This document shows positions 1 through 10,402 of a DNA stretch of 64,000 nucleotides, piece by piece. A model generated the notes under the pieces. That model made no database searches and was not told the DNA's origin. It saw only the letters and a program-made list of their open reading frames with translations. Both the position numbers and the translations under genes were made by a program. The stretch is from NCBI RefSeq assembly GCF_036195045.1, contig NZ_CP108100.1, positions 6,696,001-6,760,000 of the forward strand, given 5' to 3'. Each line of letters opens with the position of its first letter. The first letter of the stretch is position 1. The stretch comes from Streptomyces sp. NBC_00236. GTDB lineage: Bacteria > Actinomycetota > Actinomycetes > Streptomycetales > Streptomycetaceae.

Positions 1-1012
<1,012 letters not shown>

Positions 1013-1016
<4 letters not shown>

Positions 1017-1984
1017 TTCCCCTCGTTGCGGTTGACCCGCAGGTAGAACACCGCGAAGACGGCGGAGATCAGGATCAGGATGTTGCCGACCACGGCACCG
1101 GCCCCGAAGTCCATCTGGACGAAGGAGTTCTGGTACGTGAGCGTGCCGAGCGTCTGGGTGGAGTCGGCGGGCCCGCCGTCGGTGAGGGCGAGGACCAGGT
1201 CGAGGATCTTCACCGTCGACATGAAGCCGAGCACCAGCACCACGGTGATGACGGGCTTGAGCATCGGCAGGGTGACCGAGCGGAACGTGCGCCAGGCGGA
1301 CGCGCCGTCGAGTGCGGCGGCCTCGTTCAGCTCCTTGGGGACCTCCTGGAGGCCGCCGTAGAGGATCACCATGTTGAACGGGATGCCGATCCAGATGTTC
1401 ACCAGGATCACCGAGATCAGCGCCATGCTGGTGCTCGTCAGCCAGGGCGTGTCACCGGGAAGGCCGACGGTGCCCAGGAAGGAGTTGAGGACACCGGTGT
1501 CCTGGTCGAAGATGCGCCGCCACACGATGCCGGAGACGACCATCGGGACGAGCCACGGCAGCAGGATCAGCGAGCGCAGGATGCCGTTCAGCGGGAAGCG
1601 GCGGGTGAAGAAGACGGCGAGGGCCAGACCGATGCAGAACTGGCCGACGAGCGATCCGATCGTGAAGAGGATCGTCTGCCACAGGGCCTTGCCGAACAGT
1701 CCGTCCTCGAAGACGTTGGTCCAGTTGTCGAAGCCGTTGAACGGCGCGTCGCCGGTGAAGAAGGTGGACGGCGAGTAGTCCTGGAAGCTCATCACGATGT
1801 TGCGGACGAGCGGGTAGCCGAAGAACAGCGCCATGAAGATCACGGCGGGGGCGATGAACCCCCACTGGGCGAGCGTCCTGCGCCGCTTGGCGCTCCGCGG
1901 GTTCACCGGCTTCTTGACCGCACCGGCCGAGGCGGCCTTCGGGTCGGCCGGCAGCGCGGCGGCCGAGGCTGTGGTGGATGACAT
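1013..1984 (-). CDS. carbohydrate ABC transporter permease, MalF type
   Basis: A 323-residue permease, partner of the MalG-type protein at 153-1016. It has an N-terminal cytoplasmic extension of about 40 residues rich in Ala, Lys and Arg, then a first membrane span near residues 43-62. The EAA loop is LNEAAALDGASAWRTFRSVT, around residues 220-240. The ATG start lies 12 bp after the binding-protein stop. The compact order binding protein, MalF, MalG, GH1 is the usual layout of Streptomyces CUT1 operons such as cebEFG-bglC. That resemblance is in layout only; cellobiose specificity is not shown. Confidence 0.93.
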
Positions 1985-1996
1985 GGTTCGTATACC

Positions 1997-3259
1997 TCAG
2001 TTCCCGCTCGTGACCTGCTGCTGGGCACGCTTCAGAGCGGCCTCGCTGGACTCACCGGTGAGCGCGGACTGGAAGGCGCTCTGCAGGGCCAGCGACACGG
2101 ACGACCACTGCGCGCCGACCTTGGCGGTACGCGAACGGGCCGTGGCGACCTGGTCGGCGAGAGCGGCCAGCTCCGGGGTCTTCTTGCGCCACAGTTCGGC
2201 GGCCTTCTCGTTGGCCGGGACCATCCAGCTGTTGATCGCGTAGGTGATCTCCTCCTGCTCACCCGACATGCAGCCGATGATCCGGGCGGCCATCTTCTCG
2301 CGCGCCTCGTCACCGGTGTTGGGCACGGTCAGGATTCCGCCGCCCAGCGGTCCCACCGACTCGTCGCCCGCCTTCGGGACGGGGATCCGGGCGATGCCCC
2401 AGTTGAGCCCCTTCTTGGCGTTGAGGCTCTCGACCTGCCACGGGCCGTTGATCATCATCGCGGCGTTGCCGGCCATGAACTGGTCGTTGACATCGGCCTG
2501 GGTCCAGTTGACCGTGGACTTGGACAGCGAGCCGTCCTTGAGGAGGGCCTTCCAGTAGTCCAGCGCCCCGGCGACCTCGGGGGTGTCGAGCTTCGTCTCG
2601 TCGCCGCCGTTGGACCACATGAACGGGGTGAACTGGAAGACGCCGTCCTCCGCACCGCCCGCGCTGAGCGCGAGGCCGTACCGCTTGCCCTGGGTGAGCT
2701 TCTTCGCGGTCGCCTGCATCTCGGCCCAGGTGGTGGGCACCTCCAGGCCGGCCTTGTCGAGGGTGTCCTTGTTGTAGAACAGCGCCAGGGTGTTCACGGT
2801 GCGGGCCGCGCCGTAGTACTTGCCCTGGTACGAGCCGAAGTTGACGATCCCCTCGGGGATGTCCTGCGTCGTCAGACCGAGGTCCTTCAGCGGGATCAGC
2901 CCGCCGGCCTCGGCGAACGTCGGCATCTCCGAGGCGTCCAGCTGGAGCACGTCGGGCAGTGACTTCGAGGACGCCATCCGCAGGGCCTTCGTCATCACCT
3001 GCGAGGCGGGGACGCTCTGCTGCTCGATCTTCACCCCGAGCGCCTTGCTGCACCGGGCCAGCGTCTGGGCGTCCCAGCGGTGGTAGGACTCGTCGGTCGA
3101 CGAGTTCATGACGGTGTACACGTTCGGGTCGGCCTGCTGCCCGCAGCCGGAAAGGACGACTCCGCCGAGCAACGCGGAGACGGCGGTGAGCGGGACGATG
3201 ACCCGCCGGTGATGACGGCGGCGCGGCTGGCGCATGCCGTCCGGAGAAGGTGCAGTCAC
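1997..3259 (-). CDS. sugar ABC transporter substrate-binding lipoprotein
   Basis: A 420-residue extracellular solute-binding protein of family 1, first gene of the transporter operon. The GTG at 3259 is chosen because AAGGG sits 7 bases upstream; frames can be read open to 3340 but have no ribosome site. The N-terminus has an Arg-rich stretch (RQPRRRHHRRV), a hydrophobic core, and the lipobox LSGC, so it is probably exported and lipid-anchored; the twin-arginine character makes Tat export possible. Family features include the FYNKDTLDKAG region and the NGPWQ motif near residue 280. With alpha-xylosidase, GH1 and xylAB nearby, a xylose-containing oligosaccharide ligand is my inference. Confidence 0.92.
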   Translation of the reverse strand: MTAPSPDGMRQPRRRHHRRVIVPLTAVSALLGGVVLSGCGQQADPNVYTVMNSSTDESYHRWDAQTLARCSKALGVKIEQQSVPASQVMTKALRMASSKSLPDVLQLDASEMPTFAEAGGLIPLKDLGLTTQDIPEGIVNFGSYQGKYYGAARTVNTLALFYNKDTLDKAGLEVPTTWAEMQATAKKLTQGKRYGLALSAGGAEDGVFQFTPFMWSNGGDETKLDTPEVAGALDYWKALLKDGSLSKSTVNWTQADVNDQFMAGNAAMMINGPWQVESLNAKKGLNWGIARIPVPKAGDESVGPLGGGILTVPNTGDEAREKMAARIIGCMSGEQEEITYAINSWMVPANEKAAELWRKKTPELAALADQVATARSRTAKVGAQWSSVSLALQSAFQSALTGESSEAALKRAQQQVTSGN

Positions 3260-3369
3260 GATGGTGCCCTTGCGTGAAGAGGGGTGCCGGCCCGAGGGGA
3301 CCACTGTGTCCCGGCGGGGTGGATCCATCAGCCCGGGCACAGGTCCGGCAGTCCCGTGCCCGGGGAAGT

Positions 3370-3401
3370 GGGGTGTCCGACGGCGCTCCGCCGGACACCC
3401 C
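3370..3401 (-). terminator. hairpin terminator downstream of xylA
   Basis: Arms GGGGTGTCCG (3370-3379) and CGGACACCCC (3392-3401) pair perfectly, with an inner CGG/CCG pairing around a 4-base loop. It lies just after the xylA stop (3408) and before the transporter promoter region. It probably insulates the transporter operon from xylA. There is no U-tract, as is common in Streptomyces. Confidence 0.7.
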
Positions 3402-3407
3402 GGGGTG

Positions 3408-4577
3408 TCAGCTGACGCCGAGCAGGTGCTCCATGGCGAGCTGGTCGAGGGCCTCGAAGGCCATCGAGCGCTGGGCGGCGCCGTCCACGTCGAAGTCCTC
3501 GAACGCGGTACGGTCCGCGAGCAGGGCCTTGACGCCGTCGGCGGCGGTCGGCTGTGCCAGCTCGTCCAGGCGCGAGGCGGCCAGCGCCTCCTGGACGGCC
3601 GGGTCGGCGCGGAACGCCAGCGCGCGCTCCTTGAGGATCAGGTAGTTGCGCATGCAGTTCTTCGCGGACTCCCAGACCCCGTCGATGCCGTCGGTGCGCA
3701 CCGGCTTGAAGTCGAAGTGCAGCGGGCCCGCGTAGTCCGAGCTCTCCAGGAGGTCGACGAGCCAGAAGGCCTGGCGCAGGTCGCCGGCGCCGAAGCGGAG
3801 GTCCTGGTCGTACTTGATGCCGGACTGGCCGTTGAGGTCGATGTGGAAGAGCTTGCCGGCCCACAGGGCCTGCGCGATGCCGTGCGCGAAGTTCAGCCCG
3901 GCCATCTGCTCGTGGCCGACCTCGGGGTTCACGCCGTACATCTCCGGGCGCTCCAGGCGCTCGATGAAGGCGAGGGCGTGGCCGACGGTGGGCAGCAGGA
4001 TGTCGCCGCGCGGCTCGTTCGGCTTGGGCTCGATCGCGAACTTCAGGTCGTAGCCCTGGTCGACGACGTAGTCGCCGAGGAGGTCGAACGCTTCCTTCAT
4101 CCGGTCCAGCGCGTTCCGCACGTCCTTGGCGCCACCCGACTCGGCGCCTTCGCGGCCGCCCCAGGCGACATACGTCTCGGCGCCCAGCTCGACGGCGAGG
4201 TCGATGTTGCGGATGACCTTGCGCAGCGCGAAGCGGCGGACATCGCGGTCGTTGGACGTGAAGCCGCCGTCCTTGAAGACGGGGTGCGTGAAGAGGTTGG
4301 TGGTGGCCATGGGGACCTTGAGACCGGTGCGGTCCAGGGCGGCCTTGAAACGCGTGATGATCGCGGCGCGCTCGCTGTCCGAGGACCCGAACGGAATCAG
4401 GTCGTCGTCGTGGAACGTCACACCGTGCGCACCGAGCTCCGCGAGGCGCTCGACGGACTCGACCGGGTCCAGGGCGGGGCGGGTGGCGTCACCGAAGGGG
4501 TCGTTGCCTCGCCAGCCGACGGTCCAGAGCCCGAAGGTGAACCGGTCGGCGGGGGTGGGGGTGAAGCGATTCGACAT
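3408..4577 (-). CDS. xylA: xylose isomerase
   Basis: A 389-residue group I (actinobacterial) xylose isomerase converting D-xylose to D-xylulose with two divalent metals. The sequence follows the well-studied Streptomyces enzymes nearly throughout: FHDDDL carries the ring-opening His and its Asp partner, [10 protein letters not shown] carries the metal Glu and the catalytic Lys, EVGHEQMAG carries the Glu/His pair, and HIDLN and HFDFKP supply the metal Asp residues. The ATG at 4577 is chosen over one at 4598 because AGAGG is well placed upstream and the protein then begins like known family members. It is divergent from xylB across a 268-bp control region. Confidence 0.97.
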   Translation of the reverse strand: MSNRFTPTPADRFTFGLWTVGWRGNDPFGDATRPALDPVESVERLAELGAHGVTFHDDDLIPFGSSDSERAAIITRFKAALDRTGLKVPMATTNLFTHPVFKDGGFTSNDRDVRRFALRKVIRNIDLAVELGAETYVAWGGREGAESGGAKDVRNALDRMKEAFDLLGDYVVDQGYDLKFAIEPKPNEPRGDILLPTVGHALAFIERLERPEMYGVNPEVGHEQMAGLNFAHGIAQALWAGKLFHIDLNGQSGIKYDQDLRFGAGDLRQAFWLVDLLESSDYAGPLHFDFKPVRTDGIDGVWESAKNCMRNYLILKERALAFRADPAVQEALAASRLDELAQPTAADGVKALLADRTAFEDFDVDGAAQRSMAFEALDQLAMEHLLGVS

Positions 4578-4628
4578 TCTGCTGCCTCTTGTCGACATGG
4601 CCCGGGCGGCTGCTCTGCCGTCCGACCG

Positions 4629-4673
4629 ATTTGTTTGCTCCCAGTACTAATACGGCATCTCGGCGTTTGTTTC
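4629..4673. promoter_or_regulatory. paired TTTGTTT motifs in the xylA promoter region
   Basis: Two copies of a T-rich motif occur 36 bp apart: ATTTGTTTG at 4629-4637 and GTTTGTTTC at 4665-4673. A third copy, ATTTGTTTT, lies at 4796-4804 in front of xylB. Such low-GC words stand out in this 70+% GC sequence. TTTGTTT is also a core of XylR (ROK) operators known from Bacillus, so binding by the ROK protein Rok7B7 is possible but inferred. Confidence 0.4.
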
Positions 4674-4775
4674 TAGACCATCCCAGTGACATGCCGGTCA
4701 CATAGGGGCAACGTGGCTGCGTGTTGCGGGTCTTGTGTCCCGCGCATGGCGGGGTGGGAGCGGCTTCGGGGGCTG

Positions 4776-4813
4776 TCGAAGCGCTTCGAAGATTTATTTG
4801 TTTTGTGTACGAT
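4776..4813 (+). promoter_or_regulatory. xylB promoter with palindromic operator
   Basis: TCGAAGCGCTTCGA at 4776-4789 is a perfect 14-bp palindrome with a central CG, the form favoured by LacI-family repressors. A TANNNT-type -10 box, TACGAT, lies at 4808-4813, which places the -35 region at about 4784-4790, inside the palindrome. Repressor binding there would block RNA polymerase. The transcript would have a leader of roughly 26 bases before the xylB ATG. The palindrome and -10 are seen; the regulator is unknown. Confidence 0.5.
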
Positions 4814-4845
4814 CAAAACCGGGACCCACAGGAACGAGGTACGAC

Positions 4846-6330
4846 ATGCCGTCGCGACCAGCCCAGAACCCGGCCACCGCCCCGGTATCGGCCGTCATCG
4901 GCGTGGACAGCTCCACCCAGTCCACCAAGGCCGTCGTCGTCGACACCGCGACCGGCCGGCTGCTCGCCGTGGGCCGGGCCCCGCACACCGTGACCGGTCA
5001 GGGCGGCGCCCGCGAGAGCGACCCCGAACAGTGGTGGCAGGCCCTGCGCACGGCCGTCGCCGCAGCACTCGCCGAATCGGGGCTGGACCCGGCCGCCGTC
5101 ACCGGGATCGCCGTGGCCGGCCAGCAGCACGGACTCGTCACCCTGGACGCCGACGGTAACCCCCTGCGCCCCGCCCTCCTGTGGAACGACACCCGCTCCG
5201 CTCCCCAGGCCGCCGCCCTCACCGCCGCACTCGGCCGTGAGGCCTGGCTGGACCGCACCGGATCGGTGCCCGTCGCCTCGATGACCGCCGCCAAGTGGAT
5301 GTGGCTCCGCGAGAACGAACCGGCCGCCGCCGCCAGGGCCGCCGCCGTCCGCCTCCCGCACGACTTCCTCACCGAACGGCTGACCGGCGCCGCCGTCACC
5401 GACCCGGGCGACGCGTCCGGCACGTGCTGGTACGACCCCGCCGCTCAGGGTTACGACCCCGAGCTGCTCGCCCTCACCGGCATCCGCGCGGACATGCTGT
5501 CCACGGTCGCCGCCACCGGAGCCACCGTCGCCGGACACCTCACCACCCGGGCCGCCGCCGCCCTCGGCCTGCCCGTCGGCATCCCCGTCGCCGCCGGAAC
5601 CGGCGACAACATGGCGGCCGCGGTGGGCCTGGGCCTCGGCGCCGAAGGTCTCCTCGACCACCCCGTCGTCAGCCTCGGCACCTCGGGCACCGTCTTCGCC
5701 GCCACCCGCAACCGTCCGCACTCCGCGCTCCTCGCCGGATTCGCCGCCGCCGACGGCACCCGCCTCCCGCTGGGCTGCACCCTGAACTGCACCCTCGCCG
5801 TGGACAAGGTCGCCGAGCTGCTCGGCCTGGAACGCGAGGACGCGGTACCCGGCGGCGAGGCCGTGCTGCTGCCCTTCCTGGACGGCGAGCGCACCCCGGA
5901 CCTCCCGGCCGCCTCCGGGCTCCTGCACGGGCTGCGGCACGACACGACCCGGCAGCAGATCCTCGGCGCCGCCTACGAGGGCGCCGTCGTCGCCGTCCTG
6001 CGCGCCCTGGACGAACTGCCGCTCGACGCCCCCGACGCGCCGCTGCGCCTCATCGGCGGGGGAGCGCGCGGCACGATGTGGGTGGAGACCGTGCGCCGCC
6101 TGTCCGGGCGGGCGGTGATCCTTCCGGACTCCGGCGAGCTGGTGGCCCTGGGAGCGGCCGCCCTCGCCGCGGGCGCCGCCACCGGCCGCGACCCGGTGGC
6201 CCTGGCGACGGACTGGGGCACCGGCGAGGGGCGCGTGCTGCCCGCCGTGCCCCGGGACACGGCCACCTGGGACCGGGTGACCTCGGTCCTGGACCGGGCG
6301 ACGCCCGCACTCCTGACGACGCACCCCTGA
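4846..6330 (+). CDS. xylB: xylulokinase
   Basis: A 494-residue FGGY-family kinase that phosphorylates D-xylulose to xylulose 5-phosphate, feeding the pentose phosphate pathway. The first ATP motif is IGVDSSTQSTKAVV near residue 20. The family's substrate-pocket segment GQQHGLV and the LLWNDTRS element follow. The C-terminal half has the adenosine motif LIGGGARGTMW and the SGELVALGAAALA segment. The ATG at 4846 has GAGG 9 bases upstream. It is divergent from xylA and followed after 47 bp by the GH31 alpha-xylosidase on the same strand, probably one operon. Confidence 0.96.
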   Translation: MPSRPAQNPATAPVSAVIGVDSSTQSTKAVVVDTATGRLLAVGRAPHTVTGQGGARESDPEQWWQALRTAVAAALAESGLDPAAVTGIAVAGQQHGLVTLDADGNPLRPALLWNDTRSAPQAAALTAALGREAWLDRTGSVPVASMTAAKWMWLRENEPAAAARAAAVRLPHDFLTERLTGAAVTDPGDASGTCWYDPAAQGYDPELLALTGIRADMLSTVAATGATVAGHLTTRAAAALGLPVGIPVAAGTGDNMAAAVGLGLGAEGLLDHPVVSLGTSGTVFAATRNRPHSALLAGFAAADGTRLPLGCTLNCTLAVDKVAELLGLEREDAVPGGEAVLLPFLDGERTPDLPAASGLLHGLRHDTTRQQILGAAYEGAVVAVLRALDELPLDAPDAPLRLIGGGARGTMWVETVRRLSGRAVILPDSGELVALGAAALAAGAATGRDPVALATDWGTGEGRVLPAVPRDTATWDRVTSVLDRATPALLTTHP

Positions 6331-6377
6331 CGACGTACCCCGCACATCCCCGTACCACCGGCCAAGGAAGACCCCCC

Positions 6378-8633
6378 ATGAAGTTCACCGACGGCTTCTG
6401 GCAGATGCGAGACGGTGTGAACGCCTCGTACGCCACCGAAACCCGCGCCCTCCGCCTCGACGCCGACCGCCTCACCGCCCACGCCGCCGTCAAGCGCGTG
6501 ACGCGGCGCGGGGACACGCTCAACGCCCCCCTGATCACGGTGGAGGCGTACGCCGCCGCCGAAGGCGTCATCGGCGTCCGCGTCACCCACCTCGCGGGCA
6601 AGCGCCACCCCGGCCCCGACTTCGGTCTCCCCGGCGCCACCGGGGACACCACGGCCACCACCCGTAACGACGGCCCCACCGCCGAACTCACCAGCGGACC
6701 GCTCACCCTCCGGCTCCCCACCGAGGGCGGCTTCGGCCTGGAGTTCCTCGACGCGGACGGTCGCGTGCTGACCACCGCCGGACCCAAGGGCACCGCCTTC
6801 GCCACGGTCCAGGACGGCGGGCACCACATGTTCGCCCAGCTGGCCATCGGCGTCGGCGAGACGATCCACGGCCTCGGCGAGCGGTTCACCCCGTACGTCA
6901 AGAACGGCCAGGTCGTCGACATGTGGCAGGCCGACGGCGGCACCAGCAGCGAACAGGCCTACAAGAACATCCCGTTCTACCTCTCCTCACGCGGCTACGG
7001 CGTCTTCGTCAACCACCCCGGCAAGGTCTCGTTCGAGGTCGGCTCCGAGGCCGTCGGCCAGGTGCAGTTCAGCGTCGAGGACCAGACGATGGAGTATTTC
7101 GTCGTCGCCGGCCCCACGCCCAAGGACGTCCTCACCCGCTACACCGCGCTCACCGGCCGCCCGGCCCTGCCGCCGGCCTGGTCGTTCGGCCTCTGGCTGA
7201 CCACCTCGTTCACCACCAACTACGACGAGGCGACCGTCACCTCGTTCGTCGACGGCATGGCCGAGCGCGGCATCCCGCTCTCCGTCTTCCACTTCGACTG
7301 CTTCTGGATGCGCGAGTACCAGTGGTGCGACTTCGAGTGGGACCCGGACACGTTCCCCGACCCGGACGGCATGCTCGCCCGGCTCAAGGCGAAGGGCCTG
7401 AAGATCTGCGTCTGGATCAACCCGTACATCGCGCAGAAGAGCGCCCTGTACGCGGAGGGCGCGGAGAAGGGCTACTTCGTCCTCACCCCCGGGGGCGACG
7501 TCTGGCAGTGGGACAAGTGGCAGGCCGGCATGGCGCTGGTCGACTTCACCAACCCCGAGGCCACCGCCTGGTTCCAGTCCAAGCTGAAGCCCCTCCTCGA
7601 CCAGGGCGTCGACGGCTTCAAGACGGACTTCGGCGAGCGCATCCCCACCGACGTCGTCTGGCACGACGGCTCCGACCCGGAGCGGATGCACAACTACTAC
7701 ACGCACCTGTTCAACAAGTCGGTCTTCGAGCTCCTGGAGAAGGAGCGCGGCCAGGGCGAGGCGGTCCTCTTCGCCCGCTCCGCCACCGCCGGCGGCCAGC
7801 AGTTCCCGGTCCACTGGGGCGGCGACTGCTGGTCCTCCTTCGAGGCGATGGCCGAGTCCCTGCGCGGCGGTCTCTCCCTGTCCCTGTCCGGCTTCGGTTT
7901 CTGGAGCCATGACATCGGCGGCTTCGAGGGCACGCCCGACCCGGCGGTCTTCAAGCGCTGGCTCGCCTTCGGCCTGCTCTCCTCGCACAGCCGCCTGCAC
8001 GGCTCCTCGTCGTACCGCGTGCCGTGGGAGTTCGGCGACGAGGCCGTCGCGGTCGCCAAGCAGTTCACCGAGCAGAAGCACCGCCTGATGCCGTACCTGT
8101 ACGGCGCCGCCGTCGAGGCCCACCGCACCGGCGTCCCCACCATGCGCCCGATGCTGCTGGAGTTCCCCGACGACCCGGCCACCCGCACGGTGGACCGCCA
8201 GTACCTGCTGGGCCCCGACCTCCTCGTGGCGCCGGTCTTCAGCGAGGACGGCCACGTCGAGTACTACGTCCCCGAGGGCACCTGGACCCACTTCCTGACC
8301 GGCGAGACGGTCACCGGCCCGGCCTGGCGCCAGGACACCTACGGCTTCGACAGCCTCCCGCTCCTGGTCCGCCCCGGCGCGGTCCTGCCGCTCGGCGCGG
8401 ACGCCTCGCGCCCCGACAGCGACTGGACGCAGAACCTCGAACTGCGCGTGTACGCCCCCGAGGGCCTCGGCGACTTCACCCGCACGGTGACGGTCCCCGA
8501 CCTCACGGGCGCCCCGGCCGCCACGTACGAACTGGTCCGCGAGGGCGGCACGCTCCGCGTCACGGCGGACACGGACCGGCCGTACGAGGTCGTGGTCGTC
8601 GGCGACGCGACGCTGGAGGTCGTCAAGGGCTGA
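6378..8633 (+). CDS. yicI: GH31 alpha-xylosidase (YicI type)
   Basis: A 751-residue cytoplasmic GH31 enzyme that removes alpha-linked xylose from the non-reducing end of oligosaccharides, for example isoprimeverose from xyloglucan. The start has GGAAG upstream. An N-terminal beta-sandwich (about 1-230) with the GLGERFTPY segment precedes the (beta/alpha)8 barrel. The nucleophile Asp lies in FKTDFGERIP and the acid/base Asp in HWGGDCW, both matching YicI rather than alpha-glucosidases. WSHDIGGFEG and SSHSRLHG are further family blocks. There is no signal peptide. It shares an operon with xylB, which would take the released xylose after isomerisation. Confidence 0.94.
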   Translation: MKFTDGFWQMRDGVNASYATETRALRLDADRLTAHAAVKRVTRRGDTLNAPLITVEAYAAAEGVIGVRVTHLAGKRHPGPDFGLPGATGDTTATTRNDGPTAELTSGPLTLRLPTEGGFGLEFLDADGRVLTTAGPKGTAFATVQDGGHHMFAQLAIGVGETIHGLGERFTPYVKNGQVVDMWQADGGTSSEQAYKNIPFYLSSRGYGVFVNHPGKVSFEVGSEAVGQVQFSVEDQTMEYFVVAGPTPKDVLTRYTALTGRPALPPAWSFGLWLTTSFTTNYDEATVTSFVDGMAERGIPLSVFHFDCFWMREYQWCDFEWDPDTFPDPDGMLARLKAKGLKICVWINPYIAQKSALYAEGAEKGYFVLTPGGDVWQWDKWQAGMALVDFTNPEATAWFQSKLKPLLDQGVDGFKTDFGERIPTDVVWHDGSDPERMHNYYTHLFNKSVFELLEKERGQGEAVLFARSATAGGQQFPVHWGGDCWSSFEAMAESLRGGLSLSLSGFGFWSHDIGGFEGTPDPAVFKRWLAFGLLSSHSRLHGSSSYRVPWEFGDEAVAVAKQFTEQKHRLMPYLYGAAVEAHRTGVPTMRPMLLEFPDDPATRTVDRQYLLGPDLLVAPVFSEDGHVEYYVPEGTWTHFLTGETVTGPAWRQDTYGFDSLPLLVRPGAVLPLGADASRPDSDWTQNLELRVYAPEGLGDFTRTVTVPDLTGAPAATYELVREGGTLRVTADTDRPYEVVVVGDATLEVVKG

Positions 8634-8637
8634 TCCC

Positions 8638-8670
8638 TTTCCCGTCCGGGGCCCGGCCCCGGACGGGAAA
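8638..8670 (+). terminator. terminator after the xylB operon
   Basis: A perfect 15-bp stem, TTTCCCGTCCGGGGC (8638-8652) with its complement at 8656-8670, around a CCG loop. It begins 5 bp after the alpha-xylosidase stop. The flanking TTT/AAA makes it bidirectional in form. Confidence 0.85.
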
Positions 8671-8741
8671 ACGGTTGACCCGGCTGCCACTGCCGAGGTC
8701 GTATGGCGGGCGACCGATGATCACCTCCCAGGACGGTAGTG

Positions 8742-9626
8742 ATGCACGCCGACGAGCCCGGAACCGATGCCGCACTGGTGCACCGTCTGATCGCCGCGCA
8801 GTTCCCCCACTGGTCCGGCCTCCCCGTCGAACGCGTCGGCGCCGCCGGAACCGCCAACGCGATGTATCGCCTCGGTGATGACATGGTCGTGCGCCTCCCG
8901 CGTACTGCCGGGTCGGCCGAAGACATGGCCGGCGAGCACCACTGGCTGCCGCGCCTTGCGCCCTCGCTCCCGGTCGCCATCCCCGCCCCGCTGGTCGCGG
9001 GCGTGCCGGGTGAGGGCTACCCCTACCCCTGGTCGGTCTACGGCTGGCTCGACGGGGACTGCCCGAAAGTCGGCGACGCCTCCGAAGCGGCCCCGTTCGC
9101 CCGGGACCTGGCCGGCTTCGTCACCGCGCTCCACCGCATCGACCCCGCCGGCGGCCCCCCGTCGTACCGCAGCGAGCCCTTGGCCGCCCGGACCTCCGCA
9201 GTCCGCGAGGCCCTCGCGGACCTGCGCGCCGACCTCGACACCGGGGCGGCCGCCGAGATCTGGCAGACGGCCCTGCGCGCACCCGCACCGACCGGCCCGC
9301 CCGTCTGGATCCACGCGGATCTGCAACCGGGCAACGTGCTCACGGCCGACCGGCGGCTCACCGCCGTCATCGACTTCGGCTGCCTCGGCCTCGGCGACCC
9401 GGCCGTCGACCTGATCGCGGCCTGGTACGTACTGCCCGCCGCAGCGCGCGACACCTTCCGCGCCGCGGCGGAGGCGGACGACGCCGCCTGGGCGCGAGGC
9501 ATCGGCTGGGCGCTGTCGATCGCGCTGATGGAGCTCCGGTACTACCGGCAGACCAACGCGTTCATGGCCGACACCGCACGGCACGTCATCGCGGAGATCC
9601 TGGCCGATCAGCGGCGGAGCGCGTAG
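8742..9626 (+). CDS. aminoglycoside phosphotransferase (APH) family kinase
   Basis: A 294-residue protein-kinase-like phosphotransferase. Family hallmarks are the N-lobe GTANAMYRLG/MVVRLPR region, the Brenner-type catalytic loop VWIHADLQPGNVL (about residues 188-200), and the metal-binding VIDFGCLGLGDPAVDL that follows. Such proteins phosphorylate small hydroxylated molecules; some confer aminoglycoside resistance, but chromosomal Streptomyces copies mostly have unknown substrates. The ATG at 8742 is preferred because AGGA lies about 8 bases upstream; a GTG one codon earlier is possible. It stands alone, after the strong terminator at 8638-8670. Resistance function should not be assumed. Confidence 0.85.
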   Translation: MHADEPGTDAALVHRLIAAQFPHWSGLPVERVGAAGTANAMYRLGDDMVVRLPRTAGSAEDMAGEHHWLPRLAPSLPVAIPAPLVAGVPGEGYPYPWSVYGWLDGDCPKVGDASEAAPFARDLAGFVTALHRIDPAGGPPSYRSEPLAARTSAVREALADLRADLDTGAAAEIWQTALRAPAPTGPPVWIHADLQPGNVLTADRRLTAVIDFGCLGLGDPAVDLIAAWYVLPAAARDTFRAAAEADDAAWARGIGWALSIALMELRYYRQTNAFMADTARHVIAEILADQRRSA

Positions 9627-9750
9627 CCGCATCCGGTCATGCCCGGGCGCGCCCGCCTGTTTCGCCACGGCCGGAATGCGATCGTGGACCAGGAGGTTCA
9701 CACCACCGACAGCACGAGCGGTAACAGCACCGAGAGCGGATGGCCTTCAC

Positions 9751-10395
9751 ATGGGCGAGTTGATCCTGATCCGGCACGGCGAGACCGAGTGGTCCCGCAA
9801 CGGACAGCACACGAGCCACACCGATCTGCCCCTGACGCCCCTCGGCGAACGCCAGGCCCGCGCCCTCGCCCCGCTGCTCGCCGACCGGCACATCGCCCTC
9901 ACCCTGGTCAGCCCCTCGGTACGGGCCCGGCGCACCGCCGAGCTCGCGGGACTTGCCGCGCCCCGCATCACCCCGGAGCTGCGCGAGTGGGACTACGGCG
10001 GCTACGAGGGCATCACCACCCACGACATCCACCTGACCCGCCCCGGCTGGAACCTCTGGACGGACGGCGTCACGGCGGGCCCCGAGGCGCACCCGGGCGA
10101 AACCCCCGAAGCGGTCGGCGAACGGGCCGACCGGATCCTGGCCGAGGTCAGGGAGGCCGCCGGACGGGCCGGGGACGAGGACATCGTGCTTGTCGCGCAC
10201 TCCCACTTCCTGCGCGTACTGACGGCCCGATACCTGGGGCTCACCCCGGCCGAGGGCACGCTCTTCCAGCTCGCCACGGGTGCCGTGTCCCGGCTCGGCA
10301 GGGAGCACGGCCAGCCGGTCATCACGGCCTGGAACGTGACCCTGCCGGAGAGCCTGTTCCCCACCGCCGTCCCGGAGACCCCGGAACACATCTGA
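9751..10395 (+). CDS. histidine phosphatase family protein (phosphoglycerate mutase-like)
   Basis: A 214-residue branch-1 histidine phosphatase. It starts MGELILIRHGETEWS, where RHGE is the catalytic RHG motif; SPSVRARRTAE supplies the second Arg; and LVAHSHFLRVL supplies the second catalytic His. The ATG at 9751 places RHG at residues 8-10, normal for the family; the upstream open frame adds a poorly conserved 25 residues. The substrate is unknown; relatives act on sugar phosphates, alpha-ribazole phosphate or nucleotides. The ribosome site (GAGAGCGGA) is weak. It is monocistronic as far as can be seen. Confidence 0.88.
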   Translation: MGELILIRHGETEWSRNGQHTSHTDLPLTPLGERQARALAPLLADRHIALTLVSPSVRARRTAELAGLAAPRITPELREWDYGGYEGITTHDIHLTRPGWNLWTDGVTAGPEAHPGETPEAVGERADRILAEVREAAGRAGDEDIVLVAHSHFLRVLTARYLGLTPAEGTLFQLATGAVSRLGREHGQPVITAWNVTLPESLFPTAVPETPEHI

Positions 10396-10402
10396 GGGCG
10401 GC

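Noticed and set aside
5295..6377. Long plus-strand open frame running through xylB into the alpha-xylosidase frame
   Set aside because: Arg/Pro/His-rich translation typical of a shifted high-GC frame; xylB in the other frame has clear kinase motifs and the GH31 protein has its own start and ribosome site at 6378.
8742..9626. Aminoglycoside resistance gene
   Set aside because: The family is broad; catalytic motifs show only a phosphotransferase and no resistance-specific similarity is recognisable.
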